Notes: generated from the sequence alone by a model not told the origin. Positions 1 through 9,803 are shown, counted from the first letter of the stretch. The stretch: 64,000 nt of DNA from Pseudomonadota bacterium (GCA_021812385.1 JAKANO010000001.1:62001-126000), one strand, 5' to 3'. Translations and numbers: made by a program.

Positions 1-1
1 G

Positions 2-733
2 CAGGCGTTGAAATTGCCGGTGCCGACTTATGGTCATATTTCCTTGATCGTCGATGCGCATGGCGCGCCGCTATCGAAGCGCAGCGGCAGCCTGTCGGTG
101 CAGGAATTGCGCGAAATGGGTTATTTCCCAATTGCAGTGAATAACTACCTGGCGCGCCTCGGCCATCACTTTGTCGAAACCGAATTGATGGACCTGGATG
201 CCTTGTCGCAGGCGTTCGACCAATCGCATTTGGGGCGCGCTCCGGCGCGTTATGACCGCGGTCAATTGGATTATTGGCAGGCGCAGGCGGTGCAGAAGGC
301 GGATGATGACGCGTTGCTGGCTTGGCTGGCGCCGGCGCTGAAAGGGCTGGTTCCGCAAGCGGAGATGGCGGCTTTCGCCCGCGCGGCGCGGCAGAATGTG
401 ATTTTCCCGCACGATGCCAAGCTGTGGGCGGAGGCGGTATATGCGGATGCGTTGCCGGTGTCGGATGATGCGCGCGCGGTGCTGGAAGCGGCGCCCAGTA
501 ATTTGTTCCGCACCGCGGTCGACGCCTTGAGCGAAGACATGGATTTCAAGGCCTTTACCCAGCGCGTGAAGCAGGCGAGCGGCGCCTCCGGCAAGGGCTT
601 GTTTTTGCCGCTGCGCGCAGCGCTCACCGGACAGACCTTCGGCCCGGAAATGCCGGCGCTGTTTAGTCTGATGGGCTATGCACGCGCGCGACACCGTTTG
701 ATGCAGCATGTTTTGTCGAGTGAAATCGATTGA
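2..733 (+). CDS. gltX: Glutamyl-tRNA synthetase, C-terminal part (5' end outside window)
   Basis: This is the last 243 or so residues of a class I aminoacyl-tRNA synthetase that charges tRNA with glutamate in the cytoplasm. The reading frame is open to the window edge, so the gene starts upstream. The SKR part of the KLSKR ATP-binding signature is visible near residue 24 of the visible part (PLSKRSG), and the following all-helical region fits the anticodon-binding end of bacterial GluRS, whose usual length is about 465-500 residues. cysS, another class I synthetase gene, follows after 110 bases. Which of the two GluRS types found in some proteobacteria this is cannot be decided from the C-terminal part alone. 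Confidence 0.85.
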   Translation, partial: QALKLPVPTYGHISLIVDAHGAPLSKRSGSLSVQELREMGYFPIAVNNYLARLGHHFVETELMDLDALSQAFDQSHLGRAPARYDRGQLDYWQAQAVQKADDDALLAWLAPALKGLVPQAEMAAFARAARQNVIFPHDAKLWAEAVYADALPVSDDARAVLEAAPSNLFRTAVDALSEDMDFKAFTQRVKQASGASGKGLFLPLRAALTGQTFGPEMPALFSLMGYARARHRLMQHVLSSEID

Positions 734-738
734 TGTAA

Positions 739-802
739 CTCGCAAAGCGAGCCTGCGTCCCTCTCTCCCGCTTGCGGGAGAGAGCTAGGAGAGAGGGCAG
801 GC
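739..802. repeat. Dispersed palindromic repeat, copy 1
   Basis: A small hairpin (CTCGC, loop AAA, GCGAG at 739-751) is followed by an 11-bp stem (761-771 with 774-784), enclosed by an outer GCCTGC/GCAGGC stem (751-756 with 797-802). The same layout recurs at 4781-4842. It lies between gltX and cysS. Similar CTCTCCC/GGGAGAG palindromes are common intergenic repeats in proteobacteria. The copy may shape the 3' end of the gltX message. Confidence 0.75.
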
Positions 803-843
803 ATAAAGTCATGGCCACAACCTTTAGGAATAGAACCACTGCA

Positions 844-2208
844 ATGCTGATCTACAACTCTCTCGCGCGCGAAAAACAAACCTTTCAACCCATGACGCCG
901 GGGCAGGTGCGCATGTATGTGTGCGGCATGACGGTGTACGACTATTGCCATCTCGGGCATGCGCGCGTGATGGTGGTGTTCGACATGGTGTATCGCTGGC
1001 TGCGGGCCAGCGGTTTCGAGGTGAACTATGTGCGCAACATCACCGATATCGACGACAAGATCATTAAGCGTGCGGCGGAAAATAACGAGAACATCGATCA
1101 GCTCACCGGGCGCTTTATCGACTTCATGCACGAGGACGAAGCCAAGCTCGGCATCTTGCCGCCGACCCACGAGCCGCGCGCCACGCAGTTCGTGCCGGGC
1201 ATGGTGCAGATGATCCAGACCCTGATCGACAAGGGCTTGGCGTATCCGGCCTCGAATGGCGATGTGTATTACGCGGTGCATCAATTTCCCGGCTACGGCA
1301 AGCTGTCCGGCAAATCGCTGGACGATTTGCGCGCCGGCGAGCGCGTCGATGTCGATCCGCATAAGCGCGAAGCGCTCGATTTCGTATTATGGAAGGCCGC
1401 CAAGCCGGGCGAGCCGGCGTGGGATGCGCCTTGGGGCAAGGGCCGCCCCGGCTGGCATATCGAGTGCTCGGTGATGAGCGAACATTATTTGGGCGAGCAG
1501 TTCGACATCCACGGCGGCGGCCAGGATTTGCAGTTCCCGCACCATGAGAACGAAATCGCACAATCCGAGGGCGCGCATGGCCATGCCTTCGTGAATTATT
1601 GGATGCACAACGGCTTCGTGCGCGTGGACAACGAAAAGATGTCCAAGTCCTTGGGCAATTTTTTCAGCATTCGCGAAGTGCTGGAAAAGTTCGATGCCGA
1701 GACCGTGCGCTTCTTCATTCTGCGCGCGCATTACCGCAGCCCGCTGAATTATTCCGACCAACATTTGCAGGATGCGAAGCAGTCCCTGGATGGTTTGTAT
1801 CTCACCTTGCGCGACGTGCCGCCGGAGCAGGTGCGTGTCGATTGGAATGATCCCTACGCCGCAAAATTCCAGCAGGCGATGAACGACGATTTCGATAGCC
1901 ATGGCGCGATCACGGTGTTGTTCGAGTTGTCGCGCGAGGCGAATAAAACCAAGTCGGGCAAGCTGTCGGGGTTGCTGAAAGCGCTAGGCGCGATGCTGGG
2001 CTTGCTGCAAGCGGATCCCGCCGCGCATTTACGGGGTGGCGACAGCGGCAACTACAGTGCCGAGCGCATCGAGCACCTCATCGCCGAACGTCTCGCCGCG
2101 CGCCAGGCCAAGGACTTCGCCCGCGCCGACGCCATCCGCAAGGAACTGACGGAGGCTGGCGTCATTCTCGAAGACGGTGCGCAGGGCACGACCTGGCGCC
2201 GTGCTTAA
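844..2208 (+). CDS. cysS: Cysteinyl-tRNA synthetase
   Basis: This cytoplasmic class I synthetase attaches cysteine to tRNA-Cys. The 454-residue product matches the usual length of about 460. The HIGH-type signature reads HLGHA at residues 36-40, and KMSKS lies near residue 265. Cys27 and the later WHIEC segment supply ligands of the family's structural zinc. I chose the ATG at 844 because family members begin MLxIYNSLxREK. An in-frame ATG at 811 and a TTG further up would add residues that fall in or next to the palindromic repeat and look non-coding. No strong ribosome site precedes 844, so the start is likely but not certain. Confidence 0.95.
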   Translation: MLIYNSLAREKQTFQPMTPGQVRMYVCGMTVYDYCHLGHARVMVVFDMVYRWLRASGFEVNYVRNITDIDDKIIKRAAENNENIDQLTGRFIDFMHEDEAKLGILPPTHEPRATQFVPGMVQMIQTLIDKGLAYPASNGDVYYAVHQFPGYGKLSGKSLDDLRAGERVDVDPHKREALDFVLWKAAKPGEPAWDAPWGKGRPGWHIECSVMSEHYLGEQFDIHGGGQDLQFPHHENEIAQSEGAHGHAFVNYWMHNGFVRVDNEKMSKSLGNFFSIREVLEKFDAETVRFFILRAHYRSPLNYSDQHLQDAKQSLDGLYLTLRDVPPEQVRVDWNDPYAAKFQQAMNDDFDSHGAITVLFELSREANKTKSGKLSGLLKALGAMLGLLQADPAAHLRGGDSGNYSAERIEHLIAERLAARQAKDFARADAIRKELTEAGVILEDGAQGTTWRRA

Positions 2209-2299
2209 CTCCAGCCTTTCGGCATATCTTCACCATTGCCCACTTCTCCGGTGCGGCTTAAGATGCATATATTAAGCTGGTAATAAGAGGAGCCGCGCC

Positions 2300-4714
2300 A
2301 TCGCGACGTTTAAGACCGTTTTCCCGCCGCTGTTAATCGAGTTACAGCATCATCTGATCTATGTAAAAAACGTCGTCGATCGCGTGTTGAGCGATGGCGT
2401 CGTCAGCGAGGGCTTGCCTGCGCCGGAGTATTGGCATAGCTATGACGCAGCCGACCCACGCCTCATCAAGCAATTGCCCGGCGACGATTTGCGCGAAGCC
2501 TGGGTGCGCATGGGGCGGGTGCACAAGCAATTTTTAAAGTCCGCGGAATCCGCTGCCAATCTCGCCGCCAAGGGTGAATTCGCGCGCGCGCGGGTGCAGC
2601 TCAACGAAGTTTTCGCAAATTCCAACGAACTCACCGGATTGTTGGTGGGCGGCAGTATCGCCGAGTTGCTGACGGTGATTCAGTCGCACGGGCAGGTGCT
2701 GGCGACGCGCTACGAGCGCGACTTCCTCGAAGCGACGCATATGGGTCGCTTCTCCTGCCGTCTTGCCGATAGCCTGATCATGGAGGCGGACGACAGTTTC
2801 CTGGATTTTTGCGGCTATACGCGCGAGGACTTGATCGGCCAGCCGATCAGCACTTTATTCAACAAGCAGGCGCTGTCACGCTTGATCAATGGCGCGCGCA
2901 GCAATGGAAAAACCGAGCGCATCGCGGTCAAGGCCAGGCATGCGAATGGGCGTCAGATTGCGCTCGACGTCATTGCGTATACCGACGCGGACAGCCAGGG
3001 CGAGTTGCTGCATGGCTTCGCCGTCAATGTGACGCAAACCGAGAGCGAGGCGCAGCATCGGCGCTTGTTGTCGACGGCGATCGAGGCTTCGAGCCAAGCC
3101 ATTATGATCACCAATGCCAAGCAGGAGATTGTGTACGTCAACCCGGCGTTTTGCCACATGACCGGCTATGACGAGGACGAGGTGTTGGGAAAAACGCCGT
3201 GCATGCTGCAAGGCCCGGAGACCAGCGAGGCGACGCGCGTCGCAATCCGCGAGGCCTTGGCGGCCAACAAGCCGGTGCGCGCCGAGATTTTGAATTACCA
3301 CAAGAGCGGCAAGCCTTATTGGCTGGATTTGTCGATTGTGCCGGTGCGCGACGACGAAGCCGAAGTGACGCACTATGTGGCGATTCAAGTTGATATCACC
3401 GAGCGCAAACAAGCCGAGCACGAAATCGCGCGCATCGCCATGGAAGACCATTTGACTGGGCTAGCCAATCGGCGCGCGGCGGAAGATCGCTTGGAATTGG
3501 AATGGGGCCGGGCGCGGCGCGATCACGGCAGTTTCGCCGTCGCTATTGTCGATATCGACCGCTTTAAATTGGTGAATGACCAATATGGCCACCAGGTCGG
3601 CGATCAGGTGCTGCAACATGTCTCCGCCAACATGGAAACCAACCTGCGCGGCGGCGACTGGATCGCGCGCTGGGGTGGAGAAGAGTTTATCGTGTGCTTC
3701 CACGACCTGGATCGGCGCGGTGCGATGACCGCGGCAGAGCGCTTGCGCAAGCACGTCAAGGCGAAGCCGCTGGCGCTGCCGCAAGGCGAGCTGTCGACGA
3801 CCGTGAGCATGGGCGTATCGCTGTATGGCAGCGAGCATGAAAATATCGAGAGCATGCTGGCCCAAGCCGATGCGCTGTTATATGAAGCCAAACACGCCGG
3901 CCGCGACCGCGTGATGTGCGCCGGCAAGGAGAGCAGCCGCAAGGGCAGCGTGATATGGGAAGGCTCGCAAGTCCAAAGCGCCTTGCATGAGGGACGTCTG
4001 CTGCCCGCCTACCAGCCCATCGTTAATTTGCGCACCGGCAATATCGTCGCGGAAGAAGCGCTGGCGCGGATTCGCGCTAAAGACGATAGCTTGGTGCCGG
4101 CGATCAACTTTATCCAGGCGGCAGAGGCGTTGCATTTGATTTCTGCCATCGACAAGAGCATTTCGACCAATGCCATCGAACGCTGCGCGCTGTCCATGCA
4201 AAAACCCAAAATCAATGGTGAAGGTGAACTCGCGCATTTTATTAATCTATCGCCACAATTTCTCGCTAACCCCGAGTCGGTGGCTGGCTTGCTGCAGTAC
4301 GCGCATGCGCAATGCCATAGTTGCGGTATAGAGGACTTGGCGGTAAAGCCTTTGGTGATCGAAATCACCGAACGTCAGTTGGGCGATATCATGTTGTTGA
4401 AGAAGCACTTGAAACCCTTGACCGACTTCGGCTTCCGGCTGGCGCTCGACGACTTCGGCAGCGGCTATTCTTCGTTCCTGTATTTAGCCGAATTGCCGGT
4501 CAATTTCATCAAAATCGAAGGCTGGATGGTGGGGCGCATCAACAAAGATAAGCGCATCCGGCAATTGGTGGAAACGCTGGTCAACACCGCACAAAAGTTC
4601 GAGATTCTGACCGTGGCGGAATGCGTGGAGGACTCCGAAACCGCGCAAGTGCTGTGCGATCTGGGTGTCGATTGGGCGCAGGGATATTACTTCGCCAAGC
4701 CGCAGGTAGAATAA
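2300..4714 (+). CDS. CZB-PAS-PAS-GGDEF-EAL cyclic-di-GMP signalling protein
   Basis: This is a large soluble protein (804 residues from 2300) predicted to make and/or break cyclic-di-GMP. Its order is: a helical N-terminal region resembling a CZB-type sensor (His-rich start, HKQF near residue 77), a PAS domain around 150-240, a second PAS near 255-370 ending ITERK, GGDEF with an intact GGEEF motif near 458-462, and EAL. The EAL part keeps EAL, NLS, ITE, DDFG and QGYYF, but the usual AEGVE reads AECVE. The start is unusual. The first conventional codon is GTG at 2384, which lacks a ribosome site and would cut into the N-terminal domain. The frame is open back to a stop at 2273, and AAGAGGAG at 2285-2292 sits 7 bases before an ATC codon at 2300. 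No transmembrane segment is seen. Confidence 0.85.
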   Translation: MATFKTVFPPLLIELQHHLIYVKNVVDRVLSDGVVSEGLPAPEYWHSYDAADPRLIKQLPGDDLREAWVRMGRVHKQFLKSAESAANLAAKGEFARARVQLNEVFANSNELTGLLVGGSIAELLTVIQSHGQVLATRYERDFLEATHMGRFSCRLADSLIMEADDSFLDFCGYTREDLIGQPISTLFNKQALSRLINGARSNGKTERIAVKARHANGRQIALDVIAYTDADSQGELLHGFAVNVTQTESEAQHRRLLSTAIEASSQAIMITNAKQEIVYVNPAFCHMTGYDEDEVLGKTPCMLQGPETSEATRVAIREALAANKPVRAEILNYHKSGKPYWLDLSIVPVRDDEAEVTHYVAIQVDITERKQAEHEIARIAMEDHLTGLANRRAAEDRLELEWGRARRDHGSFAVAIVDIDRFKLVNDQYGHQVGDQVLQHVSANMETNLRGGDWIARWGGEEFIVCFHDLDRRGAMTAAERLRKHVKAKPLALPQGELSTTVSMGVSLYGSEHENIESMLAQADALLYEAKHAGRDRVMCAGKESSRKGSVIWEGSQVQSALHEGRLLPAYQPIVNLRTGNIVAEEALARIRAKDDSLVPAINFIQAAEALHLISAIDKSISTNAIERCALSMQKPKINGEGELAHFINLSPQFLANPESVAGLLQYAHAQCHSCGIEDLAVKPLVIEITERQLGDIMLLKKHLKPLTDFGFRLALDDFGSGYSSFLYLAELPVNFIKIEGWMVGRINKDKRIRQLVETLVNTAQKFEILTVAECVEDSETAQVLCDLGVDWAQGYYFAKPQVE

Positions 4715-4780
4715 GTTTCTGCAAGCGCGCGAGCATGCGGGATTAAAGGTTGTGTTAGCATGCGCGCCAATCAAATAACA

Positions 4781-4842
4781 CTCGCGCAGCGAGCCTAAGC
4801 CCCTTTCTCCCGCCAACGGGAGAGAGTTAGGAGAGAGGGCCG
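4781..4842. repeat. Dispersed palindromic repeat, copy 2
   Basis: The layout matches 739-802: CTCGC, loop GCA, GCGAG (4781-4793), then a stem TTTCTCCCG / CGGGAGAGA (4804-4812 with 4817-4825, one G-T pair) and the tail TTAGGAGAGAGGGC. The loop and flanks differ, so these are diverged members of one family. It ends 14 bases before the metallophosphoesterase start. Confidence 0.75.
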
Positions 4843-4856
4843 CTCCAAGGTACCCC

Positions 4857-5411
4857 ATGAAACTTTGTATCCTCTCCGATAGTCACGACAACCGCCGCTT
4901 GCTTGATCATGCCGTGGAAGACGCCAAGGCGCGCGGCGCCGAAGCGGTGCTGCATTGCGGCGATGTGGTGGCGCCGACCACGCTGCGCGTGCTGCAAAAG
5001 CATGGATTGCCGGTGCACGTGATTCACGGCAACAATACCGGCGACTTGTATAGCTTGGGCAAGCTGAGTTGCGAGCCGTCCAGCGTGGTGCAATATCACG
5101 GCCCGGACGCGACGCTGGAATTTGCCGGCAAAAAAATCTTTATGGTGCATTACCCGCATTACGCACGCGGCATGGCGACGACCGGCGACTGGGACATCGT
5201 GTGCTGTGGGCACGAGCATCGCACCGAGATGACCTGGGTCAAAAACGTCAAAGACAGTCAAACTTTGCTGATTAATCCCGGCACGGTTGGGGGGGTAGGA
5301 TCGCCGCCGACTTATATCATGGGTGATCTGGTCAGCATGCTATTTGAGGTGATCAATGTCCCTGCGGATCCAGGGGAGATTTGCAATATGCCGCGCGTGT
5401 CGCCGCATTGA
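4857..5411 (+). CDS. YfcE/MJ0936-type metallophosphoesterase
   Basis: This is a 184-residue cytoplasmic calcineurin-like phosphoesterase of the YfcE/MJ0936 group. The metal-binding motifs appear in family order: DSHDN near residue 8, CGDVV near 38, GNN near 61, a lone His segment HYPHY near 98, and CGHEH near 120. NPGTVGG follows near 140. Family members hydrolyse phosphodiesters of model substrates; the physiological substrate here is unknown. It stands alone between the signalling gene and the qmo operon. The ATG at 4857 gives a start right at the conserved first beta strand (MKLCILSDSH). Confidence 0.9.
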   Translation: MKLCILSDSHDNRRLLDHAVEDAKARGAEAVLHCGDVVAPTTLRVLQKHGLPVHVIHGNNTGDLYSLGKLSCEPSSVVQYHGPDATLEFAGKKIFMVHYPHYARGMATTGDWDIVCCGHEHRTEMTWVKNVKDSQTLLINPGTVGGVGSPPTYIMGDLVSMLFEVINVPADPGEICNMPRVSPH

Positions 5412-5648
5412 CCGCATCAAGTTGCCCTTTGATTCCGCTCAAATTTAGCGCTTCTATTACTGCATAAGTATTTTCAATTGTGTTTTGCGAGAGCGCGGGT
5501 GGCTTGGGCGCTGTTTTAAGAGTAATATTCTGGGTCTTTGATTGCGCCCATGCAGCGCAGGGCGCGAGTAAAAATACTAGAGATTTTCAATGGTTGGCGG
5601 TAACTGTGCCGCCCAATCGCTAATTATCCTGATGTTGGAGGAGACCTC

Positions 5649-6935
5649 ATGACGGAAGTAGTGGCAACCAACCAGACCATTCTGGTGGTCGGCGGCGGTA
5701 TTAGCGGCATGACGGCGGCCCTAGAGGCAGCTGAATGCGGCAAAGATGTCGTTCTGCTCGAAAAAAATCCCGCCCTCGGTGGACGTGTATCGCAGCTCTA
5801 CCGATATTTCCCCAAACTGTGTCATCCGACCTGCGGCTTGGAAATCAACTTGCGCCGCCTTAAAGGCAGTCGTCGCATTCGCACCTTAACCATGGCGGAA
5901 GTGACGAGCATTAGCGGCCAAAAAGGCGATTACACCGTCAACGTTAAAATCAAGCCGCGCTTTGTGAACGAGAATTGCACGGCCTGCGGCGAATGCGCCA
6001 AAGCCGTCACGGCGGAAGTGCCGGACGCTTTCAACTACAACCTGGGCAAGGTCAAGGCGGCTTACATCCCGAGCGCCATGGCTTACCCGCAGCGCTATGT
6101 GCTCGACCCTTCCATTATGGGAACGCCGGAAGCGGACAAGGCTAAAGCCGCTTGCAAATACGGCGCCGTCGATCTCGATATGAAAGAAGAGACAATTCAG
6201 ATCAAAGCTGGCGCAGTCGTTTGGGCGACCGGCTGGCAGCCTTATGATGCGGCGAAGATTCAGCCTTACGGCTATGACCGCTTTTCGAATGTCATCACCA
6301 GCGTGGAGTTCGAGCGCTTGGCCGATCCGCATGGCCCCACCGGCGGCAAGATTTTGCGTCCCGGCGATGGCAAGGAAGCGAAGAACGTGGCGTTTATTCA
6401 ATGCGCCGGATCGCGTGACGAGAACCATCTGCGTCATTGCTCGCGCATCTGCTGCATGGCATCGCTCAAGCAAACCAATTACGTCACCGAGAAATTCGGC
6501 GACGACGGCAAGTCCACCATTTACTACATCGACATTCGCGCTATCGACCGCTTCGAGGATTTCTACCAAAAGGTTCAAGCGAACCCGAACGTCAAGTTCG
6601 TGAAATCCAAAGTCGCCAAAATTGTGCAGGATGAAAAATCCGGCAACCCGGTGTTGCACGGCGTCGATACCGAAGGCTATAACCGTTACGCCACTGAGCA
6701 TGATCTGGTGGTGCTGGCGGTCGGCATGGCGCCCTCGGTACCGGCCGGCATGATTCCAACGGAAATCGTGGCCGATTCGAGTGGCTTTATTCAATTGGAC
6801 GAGGCAAACGGCGGCCTGTTCGGCGCGGGTTGCGCGACCAATGCTTTGGACGTGAACCGTGCGGTGCAGTCGGCAACGGCGAGCGCGCTGCGCGCGATCC
6901 AAGTCGTGAACCAAGTAGCACGGGCGGAGGCTTAA
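5649..6935 (+). CDS. qmoA: QmoA, HdrA-like flavoprotein
   Basis: QmoA is an FAD protein related to HdrA of heterodisulfide reductase. In the family it belongs to the quinone-interacting complex that exchanges electrons with APS reductase in sulfate reducers and, in reverse, some sulfur oxidisers. The 428-residue product starts with a dinucleotide-binding GGGISG motif near residue 16, then has the HdrA/QmoA signature around CHPTCG (near 57-62), a short cysteine cluster CTACGEC (near 113), and further cysteine-rich stretches near 255-275. A good ribosome site (GGAGGAG) precedes the ATG at 5649. It is the first gene of a four-gene operon; the qmoB start lies 5 bases downstream. A function in APS metabolism is inferred from the family, since aprAB is not in the window. 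Confidence 0.92.
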   Translation: MTEVVATNQTILVVGGGISGMTAALEAAECGKDVVLLEKNPALGGRVSQLYRYFPKLCHPTCGLEINLRRLKGSRRIRTLTMAEVTSISGQKGDYTVNVKIKPRFVNENCTACGECAKAVTAEVPDAFNYNLGKVKAAYIPSAMAYPQRYVLDPSIMGTPEADKAKAACKYGAVDLDMKEETIQIKAGAVVWATGWQPYDAAKIQPYGYDRFSNVITSVEFERLADPHGPTGGKILRPGDGKEAKNVAFIQCAGSRDENHLRHCSRICCMASLKQTNYVTEKFGDDGKSTIYYIDIRAIDRFEDFYQKVQANPNVKFVKSKVAKIVQDEKSGNPVLHGVDTEGYNRYATEHDLVVLAVGMAPSVPAGMIPTEIVADSSGFIQLDEANGGLFGAGCATNALDVNRAVQSATASALRAIQVVNQVARAEA

Positions 6936-6939
6936 TAAC

Positions 6940-9156
6940 ATGGCAGATCAAAAAATAGCGGCATACATTTGCCAGGGCTGTGGTCTAGGCGATCGCTTGG
7001 ACACCAAAGCGCTGGCGCAAATTGCAAAGACCGATGGCAAGGCGCACCTGATTCGCGAGCATGAATTTCTGTGCAATGCAGACGGTGTGGCGACCATCCA
7101 AAAGGATATCGACGAAGGCGTAACGCATATCGCTATCGCCGCCTGTTCGCGCCGCGCCAAGACCGAAGCGTTTTATTTCCCGACCGTGGCCATGTCGCGC
7201 GCCAATCTGCGCGAAGGCGTGATCTGGATTCGCCCCGAGGGCGACGAGCATCAAGAAACCACGCAAGAAATGGCGCAAGACTATGTGCGCATGGCTTGTG
7301 CCGAAGCCAAGAAATTAATTCAACCGACGGGTAACCCGACGGCGGAACGGAATACCACCGTGTTGGTCGTGGGTGGCGGTATCACCGGTATGACTGCCGC
7401 GCTGGAAGCTTCCAAGACGGGTTATCAAGTGGTGTTGGTCGAGAAGTCCGGCCAGCTCGGCGGATGGGCCGGCAAGCTGTGGAAGCGCGTGCCATTTAAA
7501 GAACCGTTTGCCAATCCCGCGGATACCGGCGTGGAAGCTATGGCCGCAGCGATTCAAGCCGACAAGAACATCAAACTGTACCTGAACGCCACCATCGCCA
7601 AGACCGATGGCGCGCCGGGCCGCTTCAATATCGACATTGCCACCGAATCCGGCAGCGTGACGCAAGAGCATGTTGGTGCAATCGTGCAAGCTTCCGGCTT
7701 TACGCTGTACGACATTGCCAAGCTGCCGGAACTGGGCGGCGGTGTAAATCCGCATGTGGTGGATCAAGCAGGGCTAGAAGCGCTGGCGAAAGCCGCGAAT
7801 GGCGGCGCGATCAAGCGTGCCGATGGCAGCGTGGTCAACAGCGTGGTATTTGTGCAGTGCGCCGGCCAGCGTGATGATAGCGGCAAGCATTTATCGTACT
7901 GCTCCGGTACTTGCTGCAACACCAGCATCAAGCAAGCGATGTACTTCAAAGATCAAAACCCGGATGTCGATACCATCGTGATTTTCGATGACTTGCGCAC
8001 CCCGGGCAATGGCGAAGATTTTTACCGCAGCGCGCAGAAAAAAGGCGTGACCTTCACCAAGGGTAAAGTGGCTGGCGTGACGGCATCCGGCAATGGCTGC
8101 AAAGTTACCTTCAACGACCTGATCCTGGGCGATGAAAACACCACCATCGACGCTGATCTGGTGGTGTTGGCCACGGGCCAAGTGCCGAACTCGGGCGTGA
8201 ATATCGATCCAAGCAAGTTGGAAGCAGAAACCGAAGCAGCGGCGGAAGTGAAGCAAATTTCCATCCTCAACCTGAACTATCGTCAGGGTCCGGACGTTCC
8301 GCAGTTGAAGCAAGGCTTCGTTGATTCGCACTTCATCTGCTTCCCCTACGAATCGCGCCGTACCGGTATTTATCCTGCTGGCCCGGTGCGCCGTCCGATG
8401 GATATCGCGCAAGCCATGGAAGATGCCACCGGCGCGACCATGAAGGCGGTGCAAGCGATCGAAAATGCCGCTGTGGGCCGCGCGGCGCATCCGCGTTCCG
8501 GCGACCTATCCTTCCCATCGTTCCGTGCCGAAGGCTGCACGCAGTGCAAACGCTGCACCGTGGAATGCCCGTTTGGTGCGATCGACGAGGACGAAAAGCG
8601 TTATCCAGTATTCAACGAAGCGCGCTGCCGCCGTTGCGGCACTTGCATGGGCGCATGCCCGGTACGCGTGATCTCGTTTGAAAACTACTCGGTGGATTCG
8701 GTTGGCTCACAGATCAAGGCCGTGGATATTCCGGATGAGTTCCAAGAGAAGCCCAGGATTCTGATTCTGGCTTGCGAGAACGATGCCTACCCAGCGCTCG
8801 ATATGGCGGGCATGAATCACAATGAATACAGTGCTTATGTGCGGATCATTCCAGTACGCTGTTTGGGCTCGGTCAACCTGATTTGGGTGACGGATGCGCT
8901 GAACAGCGGTTACGACGGCGTGATGATGATGGGCTGTAAGCACGGCGACAATTATCAGTGCCACTTCGTCAAGGGTTCCGAGATTGCCAGCATCCGCTTG
9001 TCCAAGGTGGACGAGACGCTGAAGAGCTTGAACCTGGAAACCGAGCGCGTGCAAAACTACGAAGTCGCGATCACCGACATCGAGCGCGTGCCCCAGCTGA
9101 TCAACGACTACGCGGCGAAGATCCAAGAAATTGGCCTGTCGCCGTTCAAGTTCTAG
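6940..9156 (+). CDS. qmoB: QmoB, HdrA/MvhD-like iron-sulfur flavoprotein
   Basis: At 738 residues this matches QmoB. An N-terminal region (1-135) carries cysteines (CQGCG, CSRRAK). An HdrA-like FAD domain opens with GGGITG near 145. Two 4Fe-4S motifs follow near residues 530-580 (CTQCKRC and CRRCGTC). The last 140 residues resemble MvhD, the subunit that links hydrogenase to Hdr, with CENDA, RCLGSV and GCKHGDNYQC segments. The protein would be a cytoplasmic electron-transfer subunit working with QmoA. It is translationally tight with qmoA (4-base gap) and ends 10 bases before hdrC. Confidence 0.92.
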   Translation: MADQKIAAYICQGCGLGDRLDTKALAQIAKTDGKAHLIREHEFLCNADGVATIQKDIDEGVTHIAIAACSRRAKTEAFYFPTVAMSRANLREGVIWIRPEGDEHQETTQEMAQDYVRMACAEAKKLIQPTGNPTAERNTTVLVVGGGITGMTAALEASKTGYQVVLVEKSGQLGGWAGKLWKRVPFKEPFANPADTGVEAMAAAIQADKNIKLYLNATIAKTDGAPGRFNIDIATESGSVTQEHVGAIVQASGFTLYDIAKLPELGGGVNPHVVDQAGLEALAKAANGGAIKRADGSVVNSVVFVQCAGQRDDSGKHLSYCSGTCCNTSIKQAMYFKDQNPDVDTIVIFDDLRTPGNGEDFYRSAQKKGVTFTKGKVAGVTASGNGCKVTFNDLILGDENTTIDADLVVLATGQVPNSGVNIDPSKLEAETEAAAEVKQISILNLNYRQGPDVPQLKQGFVDSHFICFPYESRRTGIYPAGPVRRPMDIAQAMEDATGATMKAVQAIENAAVGRAAHPRSGDLSFPSFRAEGCTQCKRCTVECPFGAIDEDEKRYPVFNEARCRRCGTCMGACPVRVISFENYSVDSVGSQIKAVDIPDEFQEKPRILILACENDAYPALDMAGMNHNEYSAYVRIIPVRCLGSVNLIWVTDALNSGYDGVMMMGCKHGDNYQCHFVKGSEIASIRLSKVDETLKSLNLETERVQNYEVAITDIERVPQLINDYAAKIQEIGLSPFKF

Positions 9157-9166
9157 GAGGATGGCA

Positions 9167-9793
9167 ATGAGCGATTTGAACGCCCAAGCAAAAGAAAAAT
9201 ACCACAACAACTTCCTCAAGGAGGTCGCGGCCAACGTAGAGGAGGGCGATTGGGTCAAGATGTGCATGCAATGCGGCGTATGCTCGGGTTCCTGCCCGTT
9301 CGGCCCGCACTGGGCGCATCCGCCCCAGGAAATCTTCATGATGATCCGCGCCGGCAAGCGCGAGGAAGTCCTGACCTCCGACTCGATGTGGATGTGCACC
9401 TCCTGCTACAACTGCATCGTGCGCTGTCCGCGCAAGCTGCCCATCACCCACATCATGCACGGCCTGGCCAATTACGCGCACCGCTTGGGGCTCGCGCCGA
9501 AGAATCAGCCGACGCGCCAGTTCGCCAAGCTGTTCTGGAACAACATCGTCAAGACCGGCCGCGTCAACGAACTGAAACTGTCGCTCGGCTTGTACTTCAA
9601 GGACGGCCTGGCCAGCGGCATCAAGACCGGCATGGCGATGAAGAATGTCGGTCTGGGCTTGATGAAGGCGAAGCGCCTGAACCCGATGGAAATACTTGGG
9701 GGTCATGGCTGCAAGGACATCAAAGGCATCCAGGCGATGGTAAAAAAGGCTCAGGAAATCGAAGCCAAACGCAAGGGCTTCACGGCCGCGTAA
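9167..9793 (+). CDS. hdrC: HdrC-like 4Fe-4S protein (takes the place of QmoC)
   Basis: This is a 208-residue iron-sulfur protein with two complete 4Fe-4S motifs, CMQCGVCSGSC near residue 34 and CTSCYNCIVRC near 77, as in HdrC and the N-terminal half of QmoC. The cytochrome-b-like membrane half of QmoC is absent, and no hydrophobic segment is seen. AGGAGG at 9155-9160 is 6 bases before the ATG at 9167, which decides the start; the ATG at 9161 touches the ribosome site. It would pass electrons between HdrB and the QmoAB flavoproteins. The symbol is given by family similarity. Confidence 0.88.
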   Translation: MSDLNAQAKEKYHNNFLKEVAANVEEGDWVKMCMQCGVCSGSCPFGPHWAHPPQEIFMMIRAGKREEVLTSDSMWMCTSCYNCIVRCPRKLPITHIMHGLANYAHRLGLAPKNQPTRQFAKLFWNNIVKTGRVNELKLSLGLYFKDGLASGIKTGMAMKNVGLGLMKAKRLNPMEILGGHGCKDIKGIQAMVKKAQEIEAKRKGFTAA

Positions 9794-9803
9794 GGAGAAA
9801 ATT

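Noticed and set aside
71..745. Long minus-strand frame opposite gltX
   Set aside because: It is a codon-usage mirror of the synthetase gene; composition is Arg/His/Gln rich and there is no ribosome site.
3100..3420. Second PAS domain as a LOV blue-light sensor
   Set aside because: The segment GKTPCMLQGPE resembles the LOV GRNCRFLQGP motif, but the cysteine is one position off, so the flavin-binding cysteine is not in place.
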